Source: Actinomycetales bacterium (GTDB taxonomy: Bacteria > Actinomycetota > Actinomycetes > Nanopelagicales > Nanopelagicaceae). From it: a DNA stretch of 54,700 nucleotides. The notes under the pieces were generated by a model, which saw only the letters and a list, made by a program, of their open reading frames with translations, searched no databases and was not told the DNA's origin. Shown here piece by piece: positions 1 to 8,543 of the stretch. The stretch lies in NCBI GenBank assembly GCA_018969585.1, contig JAGWYB010000006.1:1-54700 (forward strand). Reading direction: 5' to 3'. Position numbers and translations under genes: made by a program. The stretch's first letter is position 1. Every line of letters starts with the position of its first letter.

Positions 1-2
1 AG

Positions 3-83
3 ATTGAAGAGGGTGGTCGCCGGATGGTGCGAAAGGATGATAAAAAATCGATGGCCCGTTACTACCTAATTAAAGCCATTTAG
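3..83 (+). CDS. 3' end of an unidentified CDS truncated by the window edge (…IEEGGRRMVRKDDKKSMARYYLIKAI*)
   Basis: Open frame from the window start to TAG at 81-83; convergent with and overlapping the corA stop. Confidence 0.4.
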   Translation: MEEGGRRMVRKDDKKSMARYYLIKAI

Positions 84-1041
84 CGCGTTTGAATTTGTAG
101 AACAAAACACCACAAATTATTGTTATTGTGCCAACCACGATGAAATAGCCATATCGCCACTGTAGTTCAGGCATGAATTTAAAGTTCATTCCATAAAGTC
201 CTGCAATCATGGTTGGAAAAGCTGCAAGCGCAACCCATGCGGAAATTCGGCGCACCTCTACATTCTGTTGGACTTGCACTTGTGCAAGATCAGCTTGAAG
301 TGCTGCAGTTAATAGGGCGTCCATGCCAATCGCGTGATCACATGCTCGAGATACTTCATCCAACTTATCTTGAAAAAATGCTACCAGTTCAACTGGATAG
401 ATATTTTTGAACTCGCCAACAAGCTTTTGCAATGCAGATACTAAAGGACCAATGGCATGCCTGTATTCAATCACTTCTCGCTTGAGCAAATAGATTGTTT
501 TTGAATGAGAGGTTTGAGAATCAGAAAAAACTAAGGTTTCGATATTAATGACATCCCGTTCGAGTTCCACAGCAATTTTTGAATATTCATTAATCACACA
601 GTTGAGAACTCCATAAAGGACAGCGTAGGGGCCGAGTTTCAGGAAATTCGGTTTTGATTCAAGACTTGATCGCACGGGCACCAAAGGACTTCCATCTCCG
701 TGGCGAACAGTAATAATGAAATCATCGTTCATAAAGCAAATTAATTCACCTGTGGTCACTGAACTTATGGAGTCATCGTAGAAAACAGTGCGCATGACAA
801 ATGTGACCACATTGTCATTGATTTCGATTCTTGCCCGTTGGCGAGCGTTCACGGCGTCTGCTCGCGCAGTCTCATGGAGAGGAAAGGAACCAAGGACCCG
901 ATTGAGCTCAATGTCAGAAGGTTCGGCTAGGCCTACCCAAGCAAAAGCTGTGCTGTCGTGGCTTGCAACACTAAGGGCTTCAAAAGTGCCAACATTTACA
1001 TCTCGAACCCCTGCACGGTAAATTGCGTGATCAACGATCAT
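70..1041 (-). CDS. corA: CorA-family magnesium/divalent cation transporter
   Basis: 323 aa; YGMNF signature (AGLYGMNFKFMPEL) and C-terminal TM segments. Confidence 0.9.
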   Translation of the reverse strand: MIVDHAIYRAGVRDVNVGTFEALSVASHDSTAFAWVGLAEPSDIELNRVLGSFPLHETARADAVNARQRARIEINDNVVTFVMRTVFYDDSISSVTTGELICFMNDDFIITVRHGDGSPLVPVRSSLESKPNFLKLGPYAVLYGVLNCVINEYSKIAVELERDVINIETLVFSDSQTSHSKTIYLLKREVIEYRHAIGPLVSALQKLVGEFKNIYPVELVAFFQDKLDEVSRACDHAIGMDALLTAALQADLAQVQVQQNVEVRRISAWVALAAFPTMIAGLYGMNFKFMPELQWRYGYFIVVGTITIICGVLFYKFKRAKWL

Positions 1042-1172
1042 GCTTCATCATAAGCCCATATTCTTAGTAGATATACGTACGCACCAAAACTTTTTTGTTT
1101 TGTGACTAATTGTTCACCCAAATATAACTCAATTGATATTTATTTTTTATTCACTGCGCCTACTTTGCAACT

Positions 1173-2408
1173 ATGCAAAACGTTGCAAAGTCCGCTTTCG
1201 GTGAGGTAAATGAAAAAGTTCGCGAAGCGGGCGATATTCTCAATATAAAACCTGGTGTGATTGATGCGTTGACCCATTGCGAACGAGAGGTCGTTATTTC
1301 AATCCCTTTACGAAAAGATTCCGACATCAGAGTTCTTTCAGGTTATCGAGTTCAACATTCCAGTGCACGTGGTCCCCGTAAAGGTGGTATTAGATTTCAT
1401 CAGGATGTAAATCTTGATGAAGTGAGGGCACTGGCTTCTCTCATGACATGGAAGACCGCTCTTATCGATGTTCCGTTCGGAGGAGCCAAAGGCGGGGTCG
1501 CGGTAGATTCCACTTCTCTAACAAATATTGAAAAGGAAGAGGTTATCCGCAGATGGACTCGTTCGCTCGTTCACGTATTGGGTCATCACCGTGATATTCC
1601 AGCCCCTGATATGGGTACGGATGCTAGGACTATGGCATGGCTCATGGATGAATTTCATCGGTTAGAAGGTTTTCAACCAGCATGTGTAACGGGTAAACCA
1701 GTTGAACTATTTGGCGCCTTGGGACGCGAAGAGGCTACAGGAAGAGGTGTCGCTCAAATAACTGTTGCAACGCTGGAGCAGTATGAAGTGAAGGTGAAAG
1801 GAGCGACTGTAGCAATTCAAGGGTTTGGCAATGTAGGTCGTTTTGCAGCGTTAGCCTGTCAAGAGTTTGGGCTGAAAGTTGTCGCATTGTCAGATGTTTC
1901 GGGAGCAATCTTTGATAAGAATGGAATTGATATTAAATCAGTTTTTCACCACAAGTTTATTAGCGAAATTAACGATGTAGATCACATACCTGTAGATTCC
2001 CTTTTATCTCTTGATGTAGATGTACTTATTCCCGCTGCACTAGGAAATGCAATCAATGATTCGAATTACAATGTCATTCAAGCAGATTTTATTATTGAAG
2101 GTGCTAATCAGCCAATTTCCCTGGTTGCTGATCTTGAATTGCGTGCACAGGGAATTGTGATTGTGCCAGATATTTTGGCAAATTCAGGAGGAGTTATGGG
2201 TTCTTACTTTGAATGGACACAAAACATTCAAGAATACAGTTGGTCCTTGGATAAATTTAGAAAAGAGTTAGATCAGAGAATGGAGAAAGCTTTTTCACAT
2301 GTTTTCAAGGCTTCTCGAAAATATAATACGGATCTTAGAACAGCGGCTTTCATACTTTCCGTCGGTCGCGTCGCTAACGCATTTGAAATGAGAGGTGTGC
2401 TCGTATGA
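1173..2408 (+). CDS. gdhA: Glu/Leu/Phe/Val dehydrogenase (glutamate dehydrogenase)
   Basis: 411 aa; PFGGAKGGV, PAPDMGTDARTMAW and AIQGFGNVG motifs. Confidence 0.93.
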   Translation: MQNVAKSAFGEVNEKVREAGDILNIKPGVIDALTHCEREVVISIPLRKDSDIRVLSGYRVQHSSARGPRKGGIRFHQDVNLDEVRALASLMTWKTALIDVPFGGAKGGVAVDSTSLTNIEKEEVIRRWTRSLVHVLGHHRDIPAPDMGTDARTMAWLMDEFHRLEGFQPACVTGKPVELFGALGREEATGRGVAQITVATLEQYEVKVKGATVAIQGFGNVGRFAALACQEFGLKVVALSDVSGAIFDKNGIDIKSVFHHKFISEINDVDHIPVDSLLSLDVDVLIPAALGNAINDSNYNVIQADFIIEGANQPISLVADLELRAQGIVIVPDILANSGGVMGSYFEWTQNIQEYSWSLDKFRKELDQRMEKAFSHVFKASRKYNTDLRTAAFILSVGRVANAFEMRGVLV

Positions 2409-2518
2409 TGAAATTTTTTCGAAGAATTCAATTGCTTATTGAATTTGCTCGGAATAGAAAGCGATTTAAGCGAGGAAAATTTACAAAGGGTCGTGGAGAG
2501 GATTTTCACCACGAGTGA
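2405..2518 (+). CDS. Small ORF overlapping the gdh stop (ATGA); MMKFFRRIQLLIEFARNRKRFKRGKFTKGRGEDFHHE, possibly frameshifted (see findings)
   Basis: ATG at 2405 overlaps TGA 2406-2408, suggesting translational coupling; 37 aa. Confidence 0.3.
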   Translation: MMKFFRRIQLLIEFARNRKRFKRGKFTKGRGEDFHHE

Positions 2519-2524
2519 TTTTTT

Positions 2525-2774
2525 GCTAGATTGATTACACAAGTTTTTACAGTACCTTGATATCGTGATAATGTTTGCAGATTGAAGTTTACTTTCTCAC
2601 TTTCAAGGAATTCGAAGTGCAGGTTCGGCTAAAAGGAGTAAATCCGCACATTTTTGCGCAGGGCCTATATGGTGTTAAGAGGAGTCGCCCTATAAGCCGC
2701 TCATAGTCGTGAAGAGTTTTGGGTCTAATTTGAATTATTTCCCAGACAGTTTCAACCCATTCATTTACCCGCAT
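2525..2774 (-). pseudogene. Degraded tyrosine recombinase/integrase N-terminal fragment
   Basis: Minus-strand translation VNEWVETVWEIIQIRPKTLHDYERLIGRLLL resembles an integrase SAM-like domain; in another frame LQTLSRYQGTVKTCVINLAK continues the pattern; sits at the 3' side of tRNA-Lys. Confidence 0.55.
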
Positions 2775-2873
2775 TTATTTCAAGCCTTTCTTTAAGGAAG
2801 GACCTACTGATTCATTCTCACCCAGTCATCAGACTTTTTAGGGTGGTAAACCAGCCGCACTTACTTTCGTAAG

Positions 2874-2946
2874 TGGGTTGTGCAGGGATTGAACCTGCGA
2901 CCCGGTGATTAAGAGTCACCTGCTCTACCAACTGAGCTAACAACCC
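2874..2946 (-). tRNA. tRNA-Lys (anticodon CTT)
   Basis: Cloverleaf on minus strand GGGTTGTTAGCTCAGTTGGTAGAGCAGGTGACTCTTAATCACCGGGTCGCAGGTTCAATCCCTGCACAACCCA; 7-bp acceptor GGGTTGT/ACAACCC. Confidence 0.95.
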
Positions 2947-3042
2947 GACGATCGAGCAAACTATAACGAGATTTGCACCGCAGCCCTAATTCTTTACTCA
3001 TGAGAAAGATTTGTTCTTGGCTAACCTACTAAATTCGGAATC

Positions 3043-3417
3043 TTAAGAGTTGCTTGCAGCTTCTCCATCCATTTCGGGAGTGGCGGCAATCGTTAAGCCA
3101 CCAGTAATGAGCGCCACTGATCCGAGAACCAATCCCCAAACTATTCGATCGCCATCAATCATGTAATACGCGACGCCTAGGGCAATTAAATTAGCCATAA
3201 CTATTGCGCCGCGGCCATATCTTTTTGAACGAACCATGCCTCGACCGGCAAAAAAAAGTCCCACCGCACCTAAAATCAAAAAGACTATTTCGGCAGCAAC
3301 TGCATCAGCTTCGGTTAACTCGGAGGTGAGCGAACGAATGATCAAGTAAGCGGCAAGGCAGAGCAGAAAGAGAGCTTCTATGTTTACGAATATTTCAGCA
3401 AGGCGCCGTGTGCGCAT
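3043..3417 (-). CDS. Small integral membrane protein, unknown function
   Basis: 124 aa with about 4 hydrophobic segments. Confidence 0.65.
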   Translation of the reverse strand: MRTRRLAEIFVNIEALFLLCLAAYLIIRSLTSELTEADAVAAEIVFLILGAVGLFFAGRGMVRSKRYGRGAIVMANLIALGVAYYMIDGDRIVWGLVLGSVALITGGLTIAATPEMDGEAASNS

Positions 3418-3480
3418 GGAAGAAGAATAGGGGATGAGATTTCCATTCTCTATCTAATTGACATTATCGAAAATTTCCCC

Positions 3481-3855
3481 GTGAGCGACTTGATCCATGA
3501 CTCGTTAACCGGCCTGATGACACCTTTTTACTTTTATGAGAGCGCCTGGCGCCTTAGGTCCTGGGCCAATAGACGAGAACAACCTTTATCGCTAATCGCA
3601 ATTAACCTTCAAGGAATACCTCTAGATGACCTGATTCGATGTGCCCGAGAACTAAATGCTGAATTACGCGGAGGCGACTTATTGGCAAGAATGCAACAAG
3701 AGAAGTTTCTCTTGTTACTTCTTGGGAATTTGCAAAGCGCAAATCATCTTATATTTAGGCTCTCTCATCGAATTAAACCGAAGCTTGAATTCCTAGCTAC
3801 CGAGTTAAGTAACGATGAAGACATATTACTTGCTATGGCAAGAATTGAAATATAA
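3481..3855 (+). CDS. Degenerate GGDEF-like domain protein (GTG start)
   Basis: DSLTGLMTPFYFYES… and RGGDLLARMQQEKFLLLLLG resemble a GGDEF domain with the signature loop replaced by MQQEKF. Confidence 0.5.
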   Translation: MSDLIHDSLTGLMTPFYFYESAWRLRSWANRREQPLSLIAINLQGIPLDDLIRCARELNAELRGGDLLARMQQEKFLLLLLGNLQSANHLIFRLSHRIKPKLEFLATELSNDEDILLAMARIEI

Positions 3856-3860
3856 ATAAA

Positions 3861-4955
3861 TTAAAGAGTTTGCACCACTTCTCGCAAACGAAGCGAATTC
3901 GAAAGAAGGTCGCCATCATGGAGAGCGCCTCCAATAAGAATTGTTATATCTCTACCAAAGTCACTAACCATTTCTGGCGCTCTTTCAATTTTCATGCCTC
4001 CGGCTAATGCCGGAGAAGCTTTCTTGATATTCCCCAGACCTGAAAGGCAAGAGGCGACCACAGATTTACATTCTTCAAGAGTGAAACTAAATCGTCCGCC
4101 ATGATTCGGAAAGATAGAAATATCAGCTCCAGAAAGGCGCATTAAAATTCCAAAAGTAATTGCATGGCTAAAGCCGTGATTTGGATTCATAACGTAAGTT
4201 CCGATCAGCGCAGGGTGACCAATAACAGGAAGCGCTACCGAATCATCATCGGCGATTGCACGCATTGCGTCGTATCCACAGATACCTGGAAGTAGCAAAA
4301 GCGCACCACAACCGACTTTTTTTGCAAATCTCGCTCCATCGAAAAATTCTTCAGTTGGTCGATTGAGGCTAGGCGCATAAACCGCGTTTCTATTGAATTT
4401 TGAGTTCGCACTATTTATTGCATCGGCGACTTGTTCTACTCGATCTTTCCAAAGCGCCCACGGTTGATTAGCAAGACTGTGATCATCTTTGATGATGTCA
4501 ATGCCACCCTCAACGAGAGTCGTTGCCATATTCGCTAATTCCTTCGAGCTCAACCCCATCGGCTTCAATGCCGTCATAAGCATCGGTCGATTTTCGATTC
4601 CTAGCTGTTTACGTAAACCAGATACTCCAAATCGTGGACCCTTTAATTTATTCAGGAAGCTCTCTGGGAATTTAATGTCAACAATTTGCACTCCTTGAAA
4701 GAGTGAGATATTTCCAAATAATAGATTAAGAAATTGGGTTAGTTCGCCGCCAGCAATTCCGTCGTTGTAAGAGATTGAAACTTTAGTTTTACTCTTCGAA
4801 ATTTCTACTATAGATTCAACTTTTCCAACAATCTCATCTTGAATCCATTTTGGAACTAACTTATAGGGAAATTCGATTGTCTGCTCTACCCGGATAGCCT
4901 CAATTACATCATCTGCAGCATCTGAGTCGATGAGATAAGTAATTAAAAATGCCAT
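3861..4955 (-). CDS. RuBisCO-like protein (form IV), candidate 5-methylthioribulose-1-phosphate isomerase; ORF extends to 5003, start at 4955 (MAFLITYLI) more likely
   Basis: RuBisCO large-subunit features: LKPMGLS, GGIDIIKDDHSL, FPNHGGRFSF, DITILIGGALHDGD; neighbours metY and a cupin. Confidence 0.85.
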   Translation of the reverse strand: MAFLITYLIDSDAADDVIEAIRVEQTIEFPYKLVPKWIQDEIVGKVESIVEISKSKTKVSISYNDGIAGGELTQFLNLLFGNISLFQGVQIVDIKFPESFLNKLKGPRFGVSGLRKQLGIENRPMLMTALKPMGLSSKELANMATTLVEGGIDIIKDDHSLANQPWALWKDRVEQVADAINSANSKFNRNAVYAPSLNRPTEEFFDGARFAKKVGCGALLLLPGICGYDAMRAIADDDSVALPVIGHPALIGTYVMNPNHGFSHAITFGILMRLSGADISIFPNHGGRFSFTLEECKSVVASCLSGLGNIKKASPALAGGMKIERAPEMVSDFGRDITILIGGALHDGDLLSNSLRLREVVQTL

Positions 4956-5027
4956 GCGAAATGATATCGGAGGAAATTTATAAGGTAATCCTGAGGAGCA
5001 CATAAGAATTTCCCATGATAAAATTCG

Positions 5028-6329
5028 TTGATGTCAGATCGTGAATTTGGATTCAAAACCAAATCTCTACATGCCGGAACACTGCCCGATGCAGCAACGG
5101 GATCGCGTACGGTTCCGATTTATCAGTCGACTGCGTTTGTCTTTGAAGATACTAAAGATGCGGGCGACCTTTTCGCCCTCCGGAAATATGGAAATATCTA
5201 CAGCAGAATCGCCAACCCGACTGTTGCTGCGCTTGAGGAAAAAGTTGCTGCCTTAGAGGGCGGTTTGGGCGCTGTTGCAACTTCATCGGGTTTATCAGCC
5301 CAGTTCCTTCTGTTCGCAGCGTTGACTAGTAGCGGCGACCATATCGTTTCCTCATCAAATCTTTACGGTGGAACTATTACTCAATTAGATGTCACCCTAA
5401 AAAAGTTTGGCGTAGATACAACATTTGTTTCAAGTGATGATCCAAAAGATTTTGCTAAAGCAATCAAGCCAAACACCAAATTACTTTTAACAGAAGTCAT
5501 TTCCAATCCTTCAAATCATGTTGCTGACCTTGAGGGCTTAGCAAAGGTTGCACATGAAAGCGACATACCCTTAGTAGTCGATTCCACATTAACAACTCCC
5601 TATTTGGTGCAACCTTTTGATTATGGGGCGGACATAGTTATTCACAGTCTCACTAAATTTATGGGAGGTCACGGAACAACTCTCGGTGGAATAGTTGTGG
5701 AATCTGGAAAATTTAATTGGGGAAATGGGAAATTTCCTTCTATGCTCGAAAAGGTTCCTCATTATGGAGATATTTCTTGGTGGGGAAACTTTGGGGAGTA
5801 CGGTTTGCTTACGAAATTGCGAGCAGAGCAGCTACGAGATATCGGAGCATCTCTAACTCCAATTGCCGCATTTCTCCTAATTCAAGGTATTGAAACTCTC
5901 GCACAGCGAATGGATGATCATGTGTCGAACGCTAGAAAAGTTGCAGAGTTTCTAAATTCAGATCCGCGCGTCAGCTGGGTTAACTATTGCGGATTACCAA
6001 GTCATCCGCATGCCGATCGAGTTAAAAAGTACCTTCCTCGAGGCGCAGGCGCAGTATTTAGTTTTGGCGTAAAAGGTGACCGAAGCGCTGCGGAAAAATT
6101 TATTAATTCAGTTCAATTAGCCTCTCACCTTGCAAATGTTGGTGACGTAAGAACGTTAGTTATTCACCCAGCTTCGACCACCCACCGCCAACTTTCAGAT
6201 AGTCAATTGGAAGATGCTGGAGTCAAGCCGGATTTGATACGTATAAGCGTGGGACTTGAAGACGTTGAGGATATTATTTGGGACATCGACCAAGCCTTAG
6301 AGGCAGCCACTGGAATGAGTTCAAAATGA
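5028..6329 (+). CDS. metY: O-acetylhomoserine aminocarboxypropyltransferase/sulfhydrylase
   Basis: 433 aa Cys/Met metabolism PLP enzyme; KTKSLHAG, PIYQSTAFVF, HSLTKFMGGHGTTLGG. Confidence 0.9.
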   Translation: MMSDREFGFKTKSLHAGTLPDAATGSRTVPIYQSTAFVFEDTKDAGDLFALRKYGNIYSRIANPTVAALEEKVAALEGGLGAVATSSGLSAQFLLFAALTSSGDHIVSSSNLYGGTITQLDVTLKKFGVDTTFVSSDDPKDFAKAIKPNTKLLLTEVISNPSNHVADLEGLAKVAHESDIPLVVDSTLTTPYLVQPFDYGADIVIHSLTKFMGGHGTTLGGIVVESGKFNWGNGKFPSMLEKVPHYGDISWWGNFGEYGLLTKLRAEQLRDIGASLTPIAAFLLIQGIETLAQRMDDHVSNARKVAEFLNSDPRVSWVNYCGLPSHPHADRVKKYLPRGAGAVFSFGVKGDRSAAEKFINSVQLASHLANVGDVRTLVIHPASTTHRQLSDSQLEDAGVKPDLIRISVGLEDVEDIIWDIDQALEAATGMSSK

Positions 6330-6799
6330 TTTGGAGCGAGCCAACAAATTTCGAACTTTCACAAATCATTAATGGTTCGAAAAATATTGCGGTTATTGGA
6401 GCTTCGAGTGACACCTCGAAGGCTTCGTTTTTCGTTATGACTTATCTTGTCGGCTCAACTAACTACAAACTTTTTCCAATAAATCCAAAAGAGGAAAATA
6501 TTCTTGGCATCAAGGTTTACAAATCCCTAAAAGAGGTACCAGAAGCAATTGACGTATGTGTTGTATTCCGCAGACCGGACGCGCTAGATGCCGTTTTAGA
6601 TGAGGTTCTCGAAGTAGGCGCAAAAGTTTTGTGGATGCAACTTGGCATTAGAAATGATGCGGTAGCAGTGCGAGGAACTTCGAGCGGAATTAAAGTTGTT
6701 CAAGATCGTTGCATAAAGATTGAGCACGCAAGATTTCATGGGGGGCTTCATTTGGCCGGTTTTGATACAGGAGTAATTTCTTCAAAGAGATTGAAGTAA
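6326..6799 (+). CDS. CoA-binding domain protein (YccU-like)
   Basis: IAVIGASSDTSKASFFVMTYL, DVCVVFRRPDA, VLWMQLGI; ATGA overlap with metY. Confidence 0.8.
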   Translation: MIWSEPTNFELSQIINGSKNIAVIGASSDTSKASFFVMTYLVGSTNYKLFPINPKEENILGIKVYKSLKEVPEAIDVCVVFRRPDALDAVLDEVLEVGAKVLWMQLGIRNDAVAVRGTSSGIKVVQDRCIKIEHARFHGGLHLAGFDTGVISSKRLK

Positions 6800-6804
6800 T
6801 CAAT

Positions 6805-7287
6805 ATGAATCATGAAGACGCATTCCTGCCAATAAACCTTGCCCAGAGCGAGCCTTACCGGTGGCAAGGCGTAAGTGAGCATGTTTATAAAGCTGATGGT
6901 GATGTTTCGTCGTTTAAAGATGTTACTCGAAGAAAGCTATTCATCGATCCAGAGAAATCTGGAATTGAACTTCGTTATTTTGAGATCGCTCCCACCGGAC
7001 ATACAACTTTAGAGAAACATGACCATATTCATCTCGTAATACCCATTAGAGGCGCGGGATCCTGTTTAGTTGACAATAAATTAATCAAACTTGAGATAAA
7101 TGATGTTGTCCATGTTCCTTCTTGGGCTTGGCACCAATTCAGGGCGAGCGATGATGACCATCTTGGTTTTCTCTGTCTTGTGACCTGTGAACGAGATAGA
7201 CCAACTTTGCCTACCAAAGAAGATTTAGAAATTCTCAAAAAAGACCCTTCAGTAGCTGATTTTATTCGGGCGCATCAAATCTCTTGA
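6805..7287 (+). CDS. Cupin protein; candidate 1-methylthio-xylulose-5-phosphate methylsulfurylase
   Basis: Cupin motifs GHTTLEKHDHIHLVIPIRGAGSCLV and VPSWAWHQFRA; genomic context with RLP and metY. Confidence 0.75.
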   Translation: MNHEDAFLPINLAQSEPYRWQGVSEHVYKADGDVSSFKDVTRRKLFIDPEKSGIELRYFEIAPTGHTTLEKHDHIHLVIPIRGAGSCLVDNKLIKLEINDVVHVPSWAWHQFRASDDDHLGFLCLVTCERDRPTLPTKEDLEILKKDPSVADFIRAHQIS

Positions 7288-7326
7288 TTGTTAACGTTCT
7301 AATGGTTTACCCTCTACAAAAGGGGA

Positions 7327-8541
7327 GTGAAAATGCGTAAATCAGGAATTCGGAAGTTTCGCTCCTTAAGGGTGCTTTCCATTACCGCCATCCTTGCAAT
7401 TGGTTTGTTTCAACTTTCATCCGCAACCCAAGCTTCTGAGGCTCTTAAGAAAAAATTAACAGATATTCCCGAGTTCGCAGCAGGTCAGTTAGCAGAGGTA
7501 AAAAAGAAATCCAAATCAAATATCAATAAGCACTCAATGCGCATGAAGAAAGCGCATTTACCTACCGCTCCTAATGGTGGGACTGACGACTACCGTTGTT
7601 TCCTACTCGATCCCAAGATAAAAGAAGATTCGATTCTCCGTTCAATAGAGTTTATTCCGCAAAAGAAAGACTACGTCCATCACGCCATTATGTTTAGAGT
7701 CTCTGAAGCCAACATTCCTGAGGCTATTGAAAAGGATAAATCTGGAATCGGGTGGCCCTGTTTTGGCGGTTCCGGACTAGGAGGGATGTTCTCTTCGTTT
7801 GTCACATCGCCTTGGATAAGCGCTTGGGCGCCCGGAAGAGGAATAGATATTTCGCCAGAGGGTTATGGAATTCCTTTTAGAAAAGGAGAACGCCTCGTAC
7901 TGCAGATTCATTACAACTTGCTCGCAGCAAATGGTGGAACTGTTGAAACTGATAGATCGCGGATAGTTATGGAAGCTGTTCCAGCAAGTTCTACAAATGT
8001 AAAACCTTTGACTATCGAACTCTTCGCCGCGCCAGTCGAATTAGCTTGTCCATCAGGAGTAACAGGACCATTATGCGATCGAAATGCTTCACTAAGAGAT
8101 CTGGCAACCCGAACTGATAAAACTAGTTTTCTGGAGGCGCAAGCTATTGCGGCGATTTGTGGAAAGAATCCTGCAAAGCCAATCCCTTCGCTCGCCAACT
8201 CTTGTGATCGAATTATTAGATCAGATTTCAAAATAATAGCGGCTGGCCCGCATATGCACCTTCTTGGGAAGAAGTTGAAGATGACGCTGAACCCCGGAAC
8301 GGAAAGGGAAAAATCGATTCTCAATGTTGAAAATTACGATTTTGACGATCAATCACCAATCGTTTTAACTGAACCTATAAACGTAGTTTCAGGCGATGTA
8401 ATCCGAATTGAATGTGTTCATGATCCATCTCTTAGACAAGTACTTCCAGCGCTAAAGTTCTTGCCACCTAGATATGTCACATGGGGAGAAGGATCCTCGG
8501 ATGAAATGTGTCTCGGCGTGCTATCTGTCACGAGGGATTGA
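7327..8541 (+). CDS. Secreted copper type II ascorbate-dependent monooxygenase-like protein (PHM/DBH family)
   Basis: Signal peptide; apparent Cu ligands in YVHHAIMF, LQIHYN, AAGPHMHLLGKKLKM and SSDEMC match the PHM-type pattern. Confidence 0.75.
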   Translation: MKMRKSGIRKFRSLRVLSITAILAIGLFQLSSATQASEALKKKLTDIPEFAAGQLAEVKKKSKSNINKHSMRMKKAHLPTAPNGGTDDYRCFLLDPKIKEDSILRSIEFIPQKKDYVHHAIMFRVSEANIPEAIEKDKSGIGWPCFGGSGLGGMFSSFVTSPWISAWAPGRGIDISPEGYGIPFRKGERLVLQIHYNLLAANGGTVETDRSRIVMEAVPASSTNVKPLTIELFAAPVELACPSGVTGPLCDRNASLRDLATRTDKTSFLEAQAIAAICGKNPAKPIPSLANSCDRIIRSDFKIIAAGPHMHLLGKKLKMTLNPGTEREKSILNVENYDFDDQSPIVLTEPINVVSGDVIRIECVHDPSLRQVLPALKFLPPRYVTWGEGSSDEMCLGVLSVTRD

Positions 8542-8543
8542 TT

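Noticed and set aside
2273-2542. 89-aa minus-strand ORF over the gdh 3' end
   Set aside because: Antisense to gdh and without recognisable domains; low-complexity Ser/Lys-rich.
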